Assembly (NCBI RefSeq): GCF_002895525.1
Contig: NZ_AZRL01000022.1
Span: forward strand, 1-64,000
Source: Petrotoga olearia DSM 13574
GTDB taxonomy: Bacteria > Thermotogota > Thermotogae > Petrotogales > Petrotogaceae
Length of the DNA: 64,000 nucleotides
Direction: 5' to 3'
Position 1 is the stretch's first letter. Every line of letters starts with the position of its first letter. The notes under the pieces are model-generated. The model saw only the letters and a program-made list of their open reading frames with translations, searched no databases and was not told where the DNA came from. Positions 10,572 through 19,239 of the stretch are shown here, in pieces. Both the position numbers and the translations under genes were made by a program.

Positions 10572-10690
10572 CTAGCGCCCTTTCACCCCGCAGCCCACCC
10601 AAAAGGATGAATGGAAGGGTTCTTTGCCCCGCAGCCCGCCCTTAAGGATAAGCAAAAGGTTGTGCCTTTCACCCAGCAGCCCGACCATAT
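10572..10690 (+). repeat. Three GC-box repeats upstream of polC
   Basis: Three diverged tandem copies start near 10574 (AGCGCCCTTTCACCCCGCAG), 10619 (TTCTTTGCCCCGCAGCCCGC) and 10663 (CCTTTCACCCAGCAGCCCGA), each followed by AAGGAT- or AT-rich DNA. They lie between the small-peptide terminator and the polC promoter. Confidence 0.7.
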
Positions 10691-10691
10691 G

Positions 10692-10720
10692 TTGACTTCT
10701 TAGGTAGAATTATGTATAAT
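10692..10720 (+). promoter_or_regulatory. polC promoter
   Basis: -35 TTGACT (10692-10697), 17-bp spacer, perfect -10 TATAAT (10715-10720); short leader of about 27 nt with an AAGGAGG site. Confidence 0.75.
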
Positions 10721-10753
10721 AATATATATACGTATTCCTAAGGAGGAAGTTCT

Positions 10754-13654
10754 ATGTATTTTTTTGAGAGTCTTTTGGATATTAAAGGGCGGGAGGAAGA
10801 GTTTTTTAATAAGGAGATAAGCATAAAAGGTAAAATTTTTTATGTTGATGAGGCAAAGGATTTTTATTATTTGTTTGTTACTGATTATAGTTATTCTTTT
10901 TTGTGTAAATCCGAAAGCAGGAAAACGCCCCGAACGGGGTCAAGGAAAGGTGAATGGTTTAGATTTGAAGGGGTATTAGAGTACGATAGCGAAATGGGGA
11001 GTTATTGTTTGAATGTGGTTACAATAAAAGCTGCTGTTCCATCGGCTTGGCATGATCTTTCGGTAGAAAAGAGGGTTGAACTTCATGCGCATTCAAAGAT
11101 GAGCTCAAAGTTGTCTATATTGGGTATGGAGGAGTTGGTGGATGCTGTTTCTTCTTTTGGACAAAAGGCGGTTGCCATTACTGATAACGAAAATGTGCAG
11201 ATAATTCCTTATTTCTATGAGTATGCTAAAAGAAAGGGTATAAAAGCTATTTTTGGTTGTGAGTTGAATGTACACGATGAGAGAAGAGGGATCGTAAAAC
11301 ATGTGAATGTGCTGGTTAGGAATAAAGAGGGGTTGAAGAATCTTTATAAGATAGTATCCATTTCACATATGAACGTTGTGAATAAAAGTGCGATAATTTC
11401 ACTTTCTGATTTGAAGAATTTGAGAAAAGGGCTACTTTTAGGCTCTTCACTGGATGGATTTTTGCTTTACTCCTATTTGAACAAGTATTCTACTAACGAT
11501 TTGAAGGAATGGATAACTTTTTTTGATTATATAGAGCTTTTCCCTGTGGATTGTTATAACGATTTGTGTTTGGAGAAGGGTAAGATTATCGATTATTCTA
11601 GAACTGTCTATGAGATTGCAAAAGATGTCAGAAAGCCTGTTGTTATGTCCGGGGATGTTCATTATTTAAGGGAAGAGGATCGGGAGTATTTAAACGCTAT
11701 GATCGTTGGTACATCCACAAAGAGTAAACCAAGAAAGACTGTGCGAAGTGTTAATTACTTTAGAAGCACTTCCCAGATGTGCGATGCCGCATTTGAGATC
11801 TTTAAAAAGCGTGGCATCGCAAAAGAAATTGTGGTGAAAAATCCGAATAAAATCGCTGGTGAGATAGAGGAGTTTGCACCTTTTGATTTTAAATTGAAGG
11901 CGCCTTATATCCCCTCTGCCGACCAAAATTTGAGAGATATCGTTTATAGCAACGCAAAAAAGAGGTATGGGGAAAAGTTACACCGTATAATTATAGATAG
12001 GATAGAAAAGGAATTGAAAAGTATAGTAGATAACGGGTATGCGGTGATATTTTTGATCTCAGCCGATATGGTCAAGGAGTCTTTAGAGATGGGTTACCCA
12101 ATCGGTTCGAGGGGTTCTGTTGGTTCTTCGCTTGTGGCTTTTCTTTTGGGGATAACGGAGGTTAATCCGTTGCCGCCACATTATTTTTGTGAGAGTTGTG
12201 GGTTTATAGAGTTCGTGGAGAATTTGAATTTGAGTGGTTTTGATTTAAAAGAGAAGTCATGCCCAAATTGCGGTGCAATTTTAAACTCCGATGGGCATAA
12301 TATAAGGTTTGAGGTTTTTATGGGGTATTCTGGCGAGAAGATCCCAGATATAGACGTGAATTTTTCGGCTGAGATCTTCACCGATATACAGAGGTTCTTG
12401 GAAGAGAAATTTGGTAGGAATTATTGTTACAAGGCAGGTACGATTAGTACCATCTCAAGGTACAACGCTATGAAGATGGCTCTTAATTACTTCAAGGATG
12501 AAGATATGAATTTTGCGCATCTTTTTTGGATTTCTCAGAAAATAAAAGGAACAAAGTTGAATACAGGTCAACATCCTTCGGCTATGATAATAATCCCTCA
12601 AGAGTACGATGTCCATGATTTCACTCCTTACCAATATTCTGCAAATTCTCCCGAGATTGGTATCGTTACGACACATTACGATTTTAAGGCATTAGAAAAT
12701 GATTTGTTGAAAATAGATGTGTTGTCTCACGATGGTCCAACATTTTTAAAGATGCTTAAAGATTTAACCGGTTACGATTACAACGATATTTCAATGCACG
12801 ATGAGCGGGTTCTTTCACTTTTCTCTTCTACAAAGGAGTTGGGAGTGGATCTTTCAGAGATAGGTACGGAGATTGGAACGTTGGGTGTACCAGAAGTTTG
12901 GACACCTTTTTCCCATAAGATGCTCACCGAGACGAGGCCCAAAACTTTTTATGATCTGTGTAGAACGAATTCACTTGCACACGGAACGGATATTTGGTTC
13001 AACAACGCACGTGAGATAGTTTTAAAGAATGTTGCAGATATCGATCAGATCGTTAGCTGCCGTGACGATATTTTGATAACGCTTGAATATTTCGGAGTGG
13101 AACCAAAAACAGCCTTTATGATTATGGAGAAAGTGAGAAAAGGGAAAGAGCTTACAGAGAAAGAGTTGAAGGCGATAGATGATTCAAAAGCCCCCGAATG
13201 GTATCTTGATTCTCTGAAGAAGATTCATTATCTATTCCCAAAGGCACATGCGGTTGCCTACATGATAATGGCGTACAAAATAGCGTTTTACAAGCTTTAT
13301 TATCCTCTTGAGTTTTACATGGTTTATTTCACTATCAGAGCGAGGTTTTTTGATATTGATATTATAATGGATGAAGAATTGACGGTTCAGGCGATTAAAA
13401 AACTTTCAAAAAACGAATACCAACATAATTACGAAGAGTCCAACTTTTATTCCACACTTAAGACCGCCTACGAGATGAGAAAAAGAGGTTTTGGCTTTTT
13501 AAGACCGGATCTTTACAAGAGCGAAGCAAAGGTTTTTAAAATTGAAGGGGAATATTTAAGGATTCCTCTGACCAAAGTGAGAAATATTGGTAGTAAGAAT
13601 GCCCAGAGGATCCTAAAAGAAAGGGGAGAAACCCACACAAAAGTTTTTCTTTAG
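10754..13654 (+). CDS. polC: DNA polymerase III alpha subunit, PolC type (compact, no exonuclease domain)
   Basis: 966 residues against about 1370-1440 for usual PolC. Order: OB-fold (residues 20-95), PHP domain (ELHAHSKMS at about 110, then SGDVHYL), polymerase core with GSRGSVGSS, a CxxC...CxxC zinc finger, the palm motif KIPDIDVNF (catalytic Asp pair), TGQHPSAMI, LLKIDVLSHD, ETRPKTFYDL and FPKAHAVAYM. In typical PolC the 3'-5' exonuclease is inserted in PHP; here PHP runs on without it. The long N-terminal domain and the usual C-terminal tail with a clamp-binding QLSLF-like end are also missing. It ends soon after the helix-hairpin-helix (NIGSKNAQRILKERG). The first PHP loop has TDN where TDH is usual. 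The active-site aspartates are intact, so a working polymerase is likely. Confidence 0.92.
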   Translation: MYFFESLLDIKGREEEFFNKEISIKGKIFYVDEAKDFYYLFVTDYSYSFLCKSESRKTPRTGSRKGEWFRFEGVLEYDSEMGSYCLNVVTIKAAVPSAWHDLSVEKRVELHAHSKMSSKLSILGMEELVDAVSSFGQKAVAITDNENVQIIPYFYEYAKRKGIKAIFGCELNVHDERRGIVKHVNVLVRNKEGLKNLYKIVSISHMNVVNKSAIISLSDLKNLRKGLLLGSSLDGFLLYSYLNKYSTNDLKEWITFFDYIELFPVDCYNDLCLEKGKIIDYSRTVYEIAKDVRKPVVMSGDVHYLREEDREYLNAMIVGTSTKSKPRKTVRSVNYFRSTSQMCDAAFEIFKKRGIAKEIVVKNPNKIAGEIEEFAPFDFKLKAPYIPSADQNLRDIVYSNAKKRYGEKLHRIIIDRIEKELKSIVDNGYAVIFLISADMVKESLEMGYPIGSRGSVGSSLVAFLLGITEVNPLPPHYFCESCGFIEFVENLNLSGFDLKEKSCPNCGAILNSDGHNIRFEVFMGYSGEKIPDIDVNFSAEIFTDIQRFLEEKFGRNYCYKAGTISTISRYNAMKMALNYFKDEDMNFAHLFWISQKIKGTKLNTGQHPSAMIIIPQEYDVHDFTPYQYSANSPEIGIVTTHYDFKALENDLLKIDVLSHDGPTFLKMLKDLTGYDYNDISMHDERVLSLFSSTKELGVDLSEIGTEIGTLGVPEVWTPFSHKMLTETRPKTFYDLCRTNSLAHGTDIWFNNAREIVLKNVADIDQIVSCRDDILITLEYFGVEPKTAFMIMEKVRKGKELTEKELKAIDDSKAPEWYLDSLKKIHYLFPKAHAVAYMIMAYKIAFYKLYYPLEFYMVYFTIRARFFDIDIIMDEELTVQAIKKLSKNEYQHNYEESNFYSTLKTAYEMRKRGFGFLRPDLYKSEAKVFKIEGEYLRIPLTKVRNIGSKNAQRILKERGETHTKVFL

Positions 13655-13900
13655 AGGAAGCTAACGTTGTCTTTAGATTGTTGTTGTTTGGGGACATTTT
13701 ATTAAACAATCTCATTTTTTATTTCTTGATTAAGTGGTGAAATCTGGTTCGTAGGTTTCTATGGCAACGTTAGGTTATGGTAATGTGAACAATGTAAGAA
13801 TATTTAAAGAAATTAATAGAAATTTAATATAGTTATGATATTATATTTATGTAACGTTGTTTAAGTTTTTAAAAAAAATTAGTTATCGGGAGGGGTTCAC

Positions 13901-14329
13901 ATGAAAAAGATATTAGTTTCTTTATTCGTATTAATAATTTTATCTGTAGGTGTTTTTTCTGCTCCATTAGGTATAGGTGCAAAGATTGGTGAACCAAGTG
14001 GGTTGTATATCAGGAGTTATACCGGTTTAAGGAGTTTTGTCGGTGTTACAGCTGCATGGTCTTTTTCTCATGACAGTTTCTCCATACAAGCAGATTATAA
14101 TGCTGTTTCTCCAAATGTATTTGGCGATGTCGATTTTAGTTATGGTGGAGGTATTCATGTTGGTGTAAAAGATGATCTAGATTTAGGTATACGTTTCCCG
14201 TTGGCTTTGAATTTTGTTATCCCGGAAACTCCTGTATTAACATTTTTAGAAATTGCACCTGGCTTTATGTTTCTCCCCAGCACAGCTTTTGATTTAAGTG
14301 GAGGATTAGGTATAGTATATATCTTTTAA
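13901..14329 (+). CDS. Small secreted, outer-membrane-like beta protein
   Basis: 142 residues. A clear signal peptide (KK, then ILVSLFVLIILSVGVFS, cleavage near A21) precedes a glycine- and aromatic-rich sequence of alternating strands (YGGGIHVGVKDDLDLGIRF) ending in IVYIF. A terminal Phe after strand-like repeats is typical of outer-membrane beta barrels, but 120 mature residues suffice only for a small barrel. The start ATG follows GGGAGGGG. I recognise no named family. The 246 nt upstream (13655-13900) are AT-rich with no gene. Confidence 0.7.
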   Translation: MKKILVSLFVLIILSVGVFSAPLGIGAKIGEPSGLYIRSYTGLRSFVGVTAAWSFSHDSFSIQADYNAVSPNVFGDVDFSYGGGIHVGVKDDLDLGIRFPLALNFVIPETPVLTFLEIAPGFMFLPSTAFDLSGGLGIVYIF

Positions 14330-14346
14330 TCTACAACCCTTTTAAT

Positions 14347-14375
14347 TTGACATAATTATCAGATTATGATACAAT
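14347..14375 (+). promoter_or_regulatory. rpmE promoter
   Basis: -35 TTGACA (14347-14352), 17-bp spacer, -10 TACAAT (14370-14375). Confidence 0.75.
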
Positions 14376-14411
14376 AGTTTGGGAAGAAATATAGATTAAG
14401 GAGTGTTAGAC

Positions 14412-14627
14412 GTGAAACAAGGTATTCATCCAGAAATGAGGCTTATAACCGTAAAATGTGCTTGTGGCGCCGAACATACAATGTATTCTACAGTTGACAA
14501 TTTCAGATTAGATGTCTGCTCTGAGTGTCATCCTTTCTACAGAGGAGAATTAGGTTCACAAATATTGGATACTGAAGGTAGAGTACAGAAATTTAAGAAC
14601 AAATACAAAGATTTCCTTGAACACTAA
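14412..14627 (+). CDS. rpmE: Ribosomal protein L31
   Basis: 71 residues ([20 protein letters not shown]), a component of the large ribosomal subunit. The zinc-type CxC...CxxC set ([12 protein letters not shown]) is complete. GTG 14412 is chosen because TAAGGAG lies 9 nt upstream; the in-frame GTG at 14403 touches that site. Confidence 0.95.
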   Translation: MKQGIHPEMRLITVKCACGAEHTMYSTVDNFRLDVCSECHPFYRGELGSQILDTEGRVQKFKNKYKDFLEH

Positions 14628-14649
14628 AATCTCTAATTATCTTATTTGG

Positions 14650-14868
14650 GGGGGATTTGTTAGAGTTAAGGAATAAATCTATCAAGAGATAAAAAGCGTT
14701 ATCCAGTTGGTCCTTGCTATTGGTAAATTTTTGCCAATATCCAATTGGAAACACAACAAAAAATCTCGGAGGTGAAAACCAACGCCCGGACCCAGGCCAC
14801 TCGTATATAAAGGGTGATATCACGACTTAGCAAGGTTCTCGTGATTAAGAAAAAAGGGCAAGGTAATT
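14650..14868 (+). other. Structured non-coding leader before the S1-domain gene
   Basis: About 220 nt with no convincing ORF but with good hairpins: outer CCAGTTGG/CCAATTGG (14713-14720 region with its partner about 30 nt on) enclosing TATTGG/CCAATA, a GC-rich GCCCGGACCCAGGCC segment, and ATCACGA/TCGTGAT just before the S1 gene. No T run follows the last stem. It matches no riboswitch or housekeeping RNA that I know. Confidence 0.35.
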
Positions 14869-14871
14869 ATT

Positions 14872-15243
14872 TTGGTAAATGAAAGTTTAGCAACAGGGGA
14901 TTCTGTGAAAGGTAAAGTTGTAGACATCAAAAAGTTTGGTGCTTTTTTAGAACTTGAAAATGGTGAAGAAGGATTTGTACACATTTCAAAGATTTCAAAA
15001 AAGTATGTTAGAGAGATATCCAGTTTTTTAAAAATTGGTGATGAAGTTCAAGGAAAAGTCATAGGAAGAACAAAAGACGGAAAGTATGAGTTGTCTTTAA
15101 AAGATTTCGATGAAGAAAAAGAGGATACTGGAAAATCACATAATTTCGAAAAAAGATTGAACCAGTATCTAAAGGACAGCGAAAAGAAGATATCAGAGTA
15201 TAAAAAGCATTTAGATAAGAAAAAGAATACAAGAAGAAGATAA
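14872..15243 (+). CDS. S1 RNA-binding domain protein (general stress protein 13 / YugI-like)
   Basis: 123 residues. Residues 6-76 form one S1 domain (GDSVKGKVVDIKKFGAFLEL, then GFVHISKIS, then YELSLKD). The C-terminal 45 residues are a charged tail rich in Lys and Glu that ends KKKNTRRR. The start is TTG 14872 with an AAGG site about 7 nt upstream; there is no ATG alternative. RNA or ribosome binding is expected from the family. A strong terminator follows. Confidence 0.8.
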   Translation: MVNESLATGDSVKGKVVDIKKFGAFLELENGEEGFVHISKISKKYVREISSFLKIGDEVQGKVIGRTKDGKYELSLKDFDEEKEDTGKSHNFEKRLNQYLKDSEKKISEYKKHLDKKKNTRRR

Positions 15244-15283
15244 TTAATTATAAGATTTATAGATTATATATAGAATAATCATT

Positions 15284-15317
15284 AAGAGGGAGAATTTCTC
15301 CCTCTTAATTATTTTTT
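15284..15317 (+). terminator. Terminator of the S1-domain gene
   Basis: 9-bp stem AAGAGGGAG/CTCCCTCTT with a 5-nt loop, followed by AATTATTTTTT. Confidence 0.9.
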
Positions 15318-15399
15318 AGGTCTTTGAAAATTCTAAACTCTGCTCTTTTCTTTTTAAAGTAACAAACTTTGTGGTAAAATAATTAAGAAAGATGGGAGT

Positions 15400-15492
15400 G
15401 TTTGCTGCAGTGTGCAAACGATGTTTTAAAAATGATTTTGACTTTGAATTTGAACTTGATTATGGGGTTCTTAAGGGGTTAACCCCTTAACG
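15400..15492 (+). repeat. Hairpin-bounded dispersed repeat upstream of hisS
   Basis: Begins with the hairpin GTTTGC/GCAAAC (15400-15419), continues with the AT-rich ATGATTTTGACTTTGAATTT spacer and ends in the perfect 20-bp palindrome TTAAGGGGTTAACCCCTTAA (15471-15490). The array at 34213-34595 ends with the same pieces in the opposite orientation. The remaining DNA up to hisS shows nothing further. Confidence 0.7.
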
Positions 15493-15574
15493 TCTAGGAG
15501 TCGGGTGAAGAGGAGCTAAAATTAGCTTTAAGTACATATATAGAGGACAAAAAAGATCTAAGGAGGATTAGCAT

Positions 15575-16840
15575 TTGAGTACTTATACAAGGATAAAAGG
15601 TACCAAAGACATTTTTGGAGAAGAAGTTAAGTACTGGGAATACATTGAAAATACCGCAAAGAAACTGTTTAAAATATACGGTTACAAAGAGATAAGAACC
15701 CCGTTAATTGAAAAAACCGAACTTTTTAGCAGAGGAATAGGCCAAGAAACAGATATTGTTCAAAAAGAAATGTACACTTTTGATGATAAAAAAGGAAGGT
15801 CACTGACCTTAAGGCCTGAAGGAACCGCTTCAGTAGCAAGGGCTTATATAGAAAACTCGCTAATAACGTTTGGATCTCCTCAAAAATTATTTTACATAGG
15901 TCCTATGTACAGATATGAAAAACCTCAGGCAGGTCGTTATAGGGAGTTTTATCAAATAGGAGCAGAGATTTTTGGAACAGACCATCCTTTAGCAGATGCA
16001 GAATTAATCACATTTATCTACGATTTCTTTAATAAGCTAAAATTGAACAATTTTAAAATTAAAATCAATAGCATTGGTACCTTTAAAAGTAGGGGAAAAT
16101 ACAAAGAAGTATTGAAAACTTATTATCAGCCATTGTTACCCAACCTATGTGAAGATTGTCAAAGACGGTTCAACACGAATATTATGCGGTTATTGGACTG
16201 CAAAATTGACGTTGAAGCGGCAAAAAATGCTCCTTCAATCTTAGACTATTTAGACGAAGAAAGTCGCAAACATTTTGAAAACCTTCAAAAATATTTGAAG
16301 GCTTACAATGTACCCTTTCAAGTTGATCCAAAGATCGTTAGAGGTTTAGATTATTATACCAAAACGGCCCTTGAAGTAGAACATTCCGATTTGGGTGAGC
16401 AAGCTGTCATAGCAGGTGGCGGCAGATACGATGATCTTGTAGAACAACTAGATGGCCCTAAAACTCCAGGGGTTGGTTTTGCGATAGGGATTGAAAGGGT
16501 GATAGAAGCTTTAAAAAGAGAGAATATCGAGGTTGAAAGTGAAAGCGAAATAGACGTTTATGTTTCTTTCCAAGGAGAAAAAGGTGAAATGGCGGCGGTT
16601 ACTTTATCAAAAGAGCTGAGGAAGAAAGGTATAAATACTTATTTAAATATATCAAAAAGGAATTTATCTGGACAATTTAAACATGCCAATAGATTAAAAG
16701 CTAAATATGTGGTTGTAATAGGAGATGAAGAGATTTCTAGTGATATAGTGACAATAAAGAATATGAAAAACGGAGAACAGACCAAGATCGAAAGAAATTG
16801 GGTATCTGAAATCATTATGGAAAAATTAAGAGAAGAATAA
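15575..16840 (+). CDS. hisS: Histidine-tRNA ligase
   Basis: 421 residues, normal length. It charges tRNA-His. Class II motifs: motif 1 near IRTPLIEKTELF, motif 2 YRYEKPQAGRYREFYQIG, HisA motif RGLDYYTKTALEVE, and motif 3 around GVGFAIGIERV. A C-terminal anticodon-binding domain follows from about residue 325. The start is TTG 15575 behind AGGAGG. No T-box-like leader was recognised upstream. Confidence 0.95.
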   Translation: MSTYTRIKGTKDIFGEEVKYWEYIENTAKKLFKIYGYKEIRTPLIEKTELFSRGIGQETDIVQKEMYTFDDKKGRSLTLRPEGTASVARAYIENSLITFGSPQKLFYIGPMYRYEKPQAGRYREFYQIGAEIFGTDHPLADAELITFIYDFFNKLKLNNFKIKINSIGTFKSRGKYKEVLKTYYQPLLPNLCEDCQRRFNTNIMRLLDCKIDVEAAKNAPSILDYLDEESRKHFENLQKYLKAYNVPFQVDPKIVRGLDYYTKTALEVEHSDLGEQAVIAGGGRYDDLVEQLDGPKTPGVGFAIGIERVIEALKRENIEVESESEIDVYVSFQGEKGEMAAVTLSKELRKKGINTYLNISKRNLSGQFKHANRLKAKYVVVIGDEEISSDIVTIKNMKNGEQTKIERNWVSEIIMEKLREE

Positions 16841-16865
16841 AAACTTTTCAATTGGAGGAAATGGA

Positions 16866-17720
16866 ATGATTTTGCTGAGACCTTTTATTATTTTTATAAC
16901 CTTTGTATTGTCATACATACCTGTCCTGCAATTCGTTGGATTGGCGTTATTATTTTTTATTTATCACGTTTTGATTAGAAATAGAAATCTTCATATTGAA
17001 CGGATGAAGAAGGTCTACGAAACTAATAATTTGAGTTTTCCTAATTTAAAAGAAAGTAGTCCCACAATTTGGTTTGTTTTGTACATGGTTTCTTTTTTGG
17101 TATTAAATGTTTTTTATCTATATTTGGTACAACAAGTAGGAAGTTTAACTTTTGAGGAGATGCAAACTTTCACACTACCAAGTTGGCAGATTTATTTATT
17201 TTTGGGAAGCTTTCTATTAAGCTGGATCTCCTATGCTAGTTTGATAAATAGGATTGACAAAGACCAATGGCAACTTCAAGAATCTGAAATTAGCAACAAA
17301 ATAGTTAAAAATCGTTTCATCAAATTGAGAGACGGAAACGTGGCAATGTTATTAAGAATTGTTACTCTCGATATATACCAGTGGTTTCTTTTGTTTTTCT
17401 TACTAAGAGAAACAACCATACATTACTTTGAGGATGGAACTGCTACCGGAAGGTATCTTGAACTTATCAAAAAAGATGACCAAGAAACACAAAACGAATC
17501 ATCAACAAACGACACAGCTGAAAAACCAGCACAAGAGGACCTTTATGAAAAAATAACCAATCAAATTAAAAATATTGAGAAAGATGAAAGATATAGTACT
17601 ATTTTTTCTCATGTTACATCTATATCAGATAAAAAGAAAGCTGAGGAGATATTAGAAAAGTTATTAGAAGATGGTTATATAGAAGAAGAAGAATACAAAA
17701 AACTTCAACAATTTTTGTAA
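16866..17720 (+). CDS. Membrane protein of unknown function
   Basis: 284 residues, 25 nt behind hisS with a GGAGG site, probably co-transcribed. About four membrane segments are visible (residues 5-35, 65-85, 105-125, 165-180), followed by a polar, Glu/Lys/Asn-rich cytoplasmic tail of about 100 residues. The end (AEEILEKLLEDGYIEEEEYKKL) resembles a short SHOCT-type oligomerisation helix pair, but this is only suggestive. No function can be assigned. Confidence 0.75.
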   Translation: MILLRPFIIFITFVLSYIPVLQFVGLALLFFIYHVLIRNRNLHIERMKKVYETNNLSFPNLKESSPTIWFVLYMVSFLVLNVFYLYLVQQVGSLTFEEMQTFTLPSWQIYLFLGSFLLSWISYASLINRIDKDQWQLQESEISNKIVKNRFIKLRDGNVAMLLRIVTLDIYQWFLLFFLLRETTIHYFEDGTATGRYLELIKKDDQETQNESSTNDTAEKPAQEDLYEKITNQIKNIEKDERYSTIFSHVTSISDKKKAEEILEKLLEDGYIEEEEYKKLQQFL

Positions 17721-17733
17721 TCTTTGCTGATTC

Positions 17734-17964
17734 TTGCAAAAAAGCTCTTTTATAATAAAGTATGATTTTGAATTTGGGGATTTTAAGGGGGGAACCCCCC
17801 TTAAAGAAGGATTATGGGCGGGCTGCGGGGCGAAGGGGCGCTATATAAAGGATTATAAAATATTTTTGTAAGATCTTAAGGGGCAAAGCCTTTTGCAGCT
17901 TTGTGCAAAAAATTTTTTTTAAATAAAACTAGGTTTTGGGGATCTTAAGGGGGAACCCCCTTAA
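17734..17964 (+). repeat. Composite of the dispersed repeat family
   Basis: Two hairpin modules flank one GC box. The first ends in the palindrome TTAAGGGGGG/CCCCCCTTAA (17783-17804). The GC box GGCGGGCTGCGGGGCGAAGG lies at 17817-17836. The second runs from TCTTAAGGGGCAAAG through TTTGTGCAAAAAA to TTAAGGGGGAACCCCCTTAA near 17945-17964, just before the next gene. Confidence 0.75.
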
Positions 17965-17985
17965 CGTTTGGAGGCGAAATCAACT

Positions 17986-19239
17986 ATGTTTGTCCCATTA
18001 TCAGGTGCAGATATTACTGACTTTGAAAAAAAAACTATTATGGATGTTTTAAATTCTGAAAGACTTGCTCTGGGACCTTACTTAGAAAAATTCCAAGAAA
18101 TAATAAAAGAGTACGCTGATACAAAATATGCTCTTGCTGTGAATAGTGGGACATCAGCCTTACATTTGATTTTAAAGGCTTTGGATTTTCAACAAAATCA
18201 AAAAATGATCGTAACGCCTTTCACTTTTATTTCTTCGGCTAATGTAGCTTTGTTTGAGAAAGGAATACCGGTCTTTGTTGACATAGATCCTCATACTTAC
18301 AACTTATCTATCAAAAATTTAAAAGAATTCATAGGCAAAGATTACAGAGATGAGGTTACAACTTTTATGGGTGTAGATATTTTTGGAGTTCCCTTAGAGT
18401 GGGATGAGATACTTAAGATTCTTCCAGATAAAATAAAAATAATTGAAGATTCTTGTGAAGCACTAGGAGGAGAATATAAGGGGCGTAAATTAGGAACTTT
18501 TGGAAAAGCTGGTACATATGCTTTTTATCCAAATAAGCAGATAACTACCGGTGAAGGCGGAGTTATAGTTACTGATGATGAAGAAATATTTGAGTTATGT
18601 AAGTCCATGTCTAACCAAGGTAGAGGCAAAAGCGGTGAATGGCTAGTAAGCGAGAGACTCGGATACAATTACCGCATGGATGAGATGTCTGCCGCACTTG
18701 GTTTTGCTCAAATGAAACGGATAGAAGAAATAAGTTCTAAAAGAAAAGAGAAAGCTATGAATTATTTTGATTTGTTTAAAAGTGAAGAAAGAGTAGTTTT
18801 ACCTTTCATTCCGCAAGAAGTTACTTCTCAAAGTTGGTTTGTATTCGTTTTGAGATTGAACTTAGATTGGGTATCAGAGTTAATTCATATACCTACATGG
18901 GTTAGAAATTTTGATCTACCTATGAAAATTGAAGGGGAACAAAATAGAAAAGAATGGAAAGAATTAGTAAATAAGATAAGAAAAGTCTTACGAACCTTCT
19001 TAAAAAAATTGGGTGAAAAGGGTGTTGAATCTAAAAATTACTTTTATCCTGTCCACTTACAACCTTTTTATAGAAAAATGTTTGGTTATGAAGAAGGAGA
19101 TTACCCAGTCACAGAGCTCATCTCATCTTTAACTTTTGCGATCCCATTTTTCTCCAATATCAGTCTTGAAGAACAGAATTATGTATATCAAATAATAACA
19201 GATAGCTTAACGGAGATGAAAAATGAAACATTTGACTAA
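17986..19239 (+). CDS. DegT/DnrJ/EryC1/StrS-type sugar aminotransferase
   Basis: 417 residues. A PLP-dependent enzyme that aminates a keto sugar nucleotide for surface polysaccharide or glycan synthesis. Signatures: ALAVNSGTSALHL, the IIEDSCEALGGEYKGRKLG segment and the PLP-lysine region FYPNKQITTGEGG. The start is ATG 17986, 11 nt behind GGAGG; a TTG at 17968 overlaps the repeat and is less likely. The 3' end overlaps the next gene by 17 nt. With the FlaA1/CapD dehydratase downstream it would fit a pathway to a 4-amino-4,6-dideoxy sugar; this is an inference. Confidence 0.9.
   Translation: MFVPLSGADITDFEKKTIMDVLNSERLALGPYLEKFQEIIKEYADTKYALAVNSGTSALHLILKALDFQQNQKMIVTPFTFISSANVALFEKGIPVFVDIDPHTYNLSIKNLKEFIGKDYRDEVTTFMGVDIFGVPLEWDEILKILPDKIKIIEDSCEALGGEYKGRKLGTFGKAGTYAFYPNKQITTGEGGVIVTDDEEIFELCKSMSNQGRGKSGEWLVSERLGYNYRMDEMSAALGFAQMKRIEEISSKRKEKAMNYFDLFKSEERVVLPFIPQEVTSQSWFVFVLRLNLDWVSELIHIPTWVRNFDLPMKIEGEQNRKEWKELVNKIRKVLRTFLKKLGEKGVESKNYFYPVHLQPFYRKMFGYEEGDYPVTELISSLTFAIPFFSNISLEEQNYVYQIITDSLTEMKNETFD

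Noticed and set aside
13640-13740. Frameshift at the end of polC that would add about 30 residues after a T run
   Set aside because: One added T gives an open frame, but the added peptide does not clearly match the PolC tail, so I did not call a frameshift.
14593-14823. A 76-codon minus-strand ORF in the rpmE-S1 gap
   Set aside because: No start signal and it overlaps the rpmE end; the region looks like structured RNA instead.
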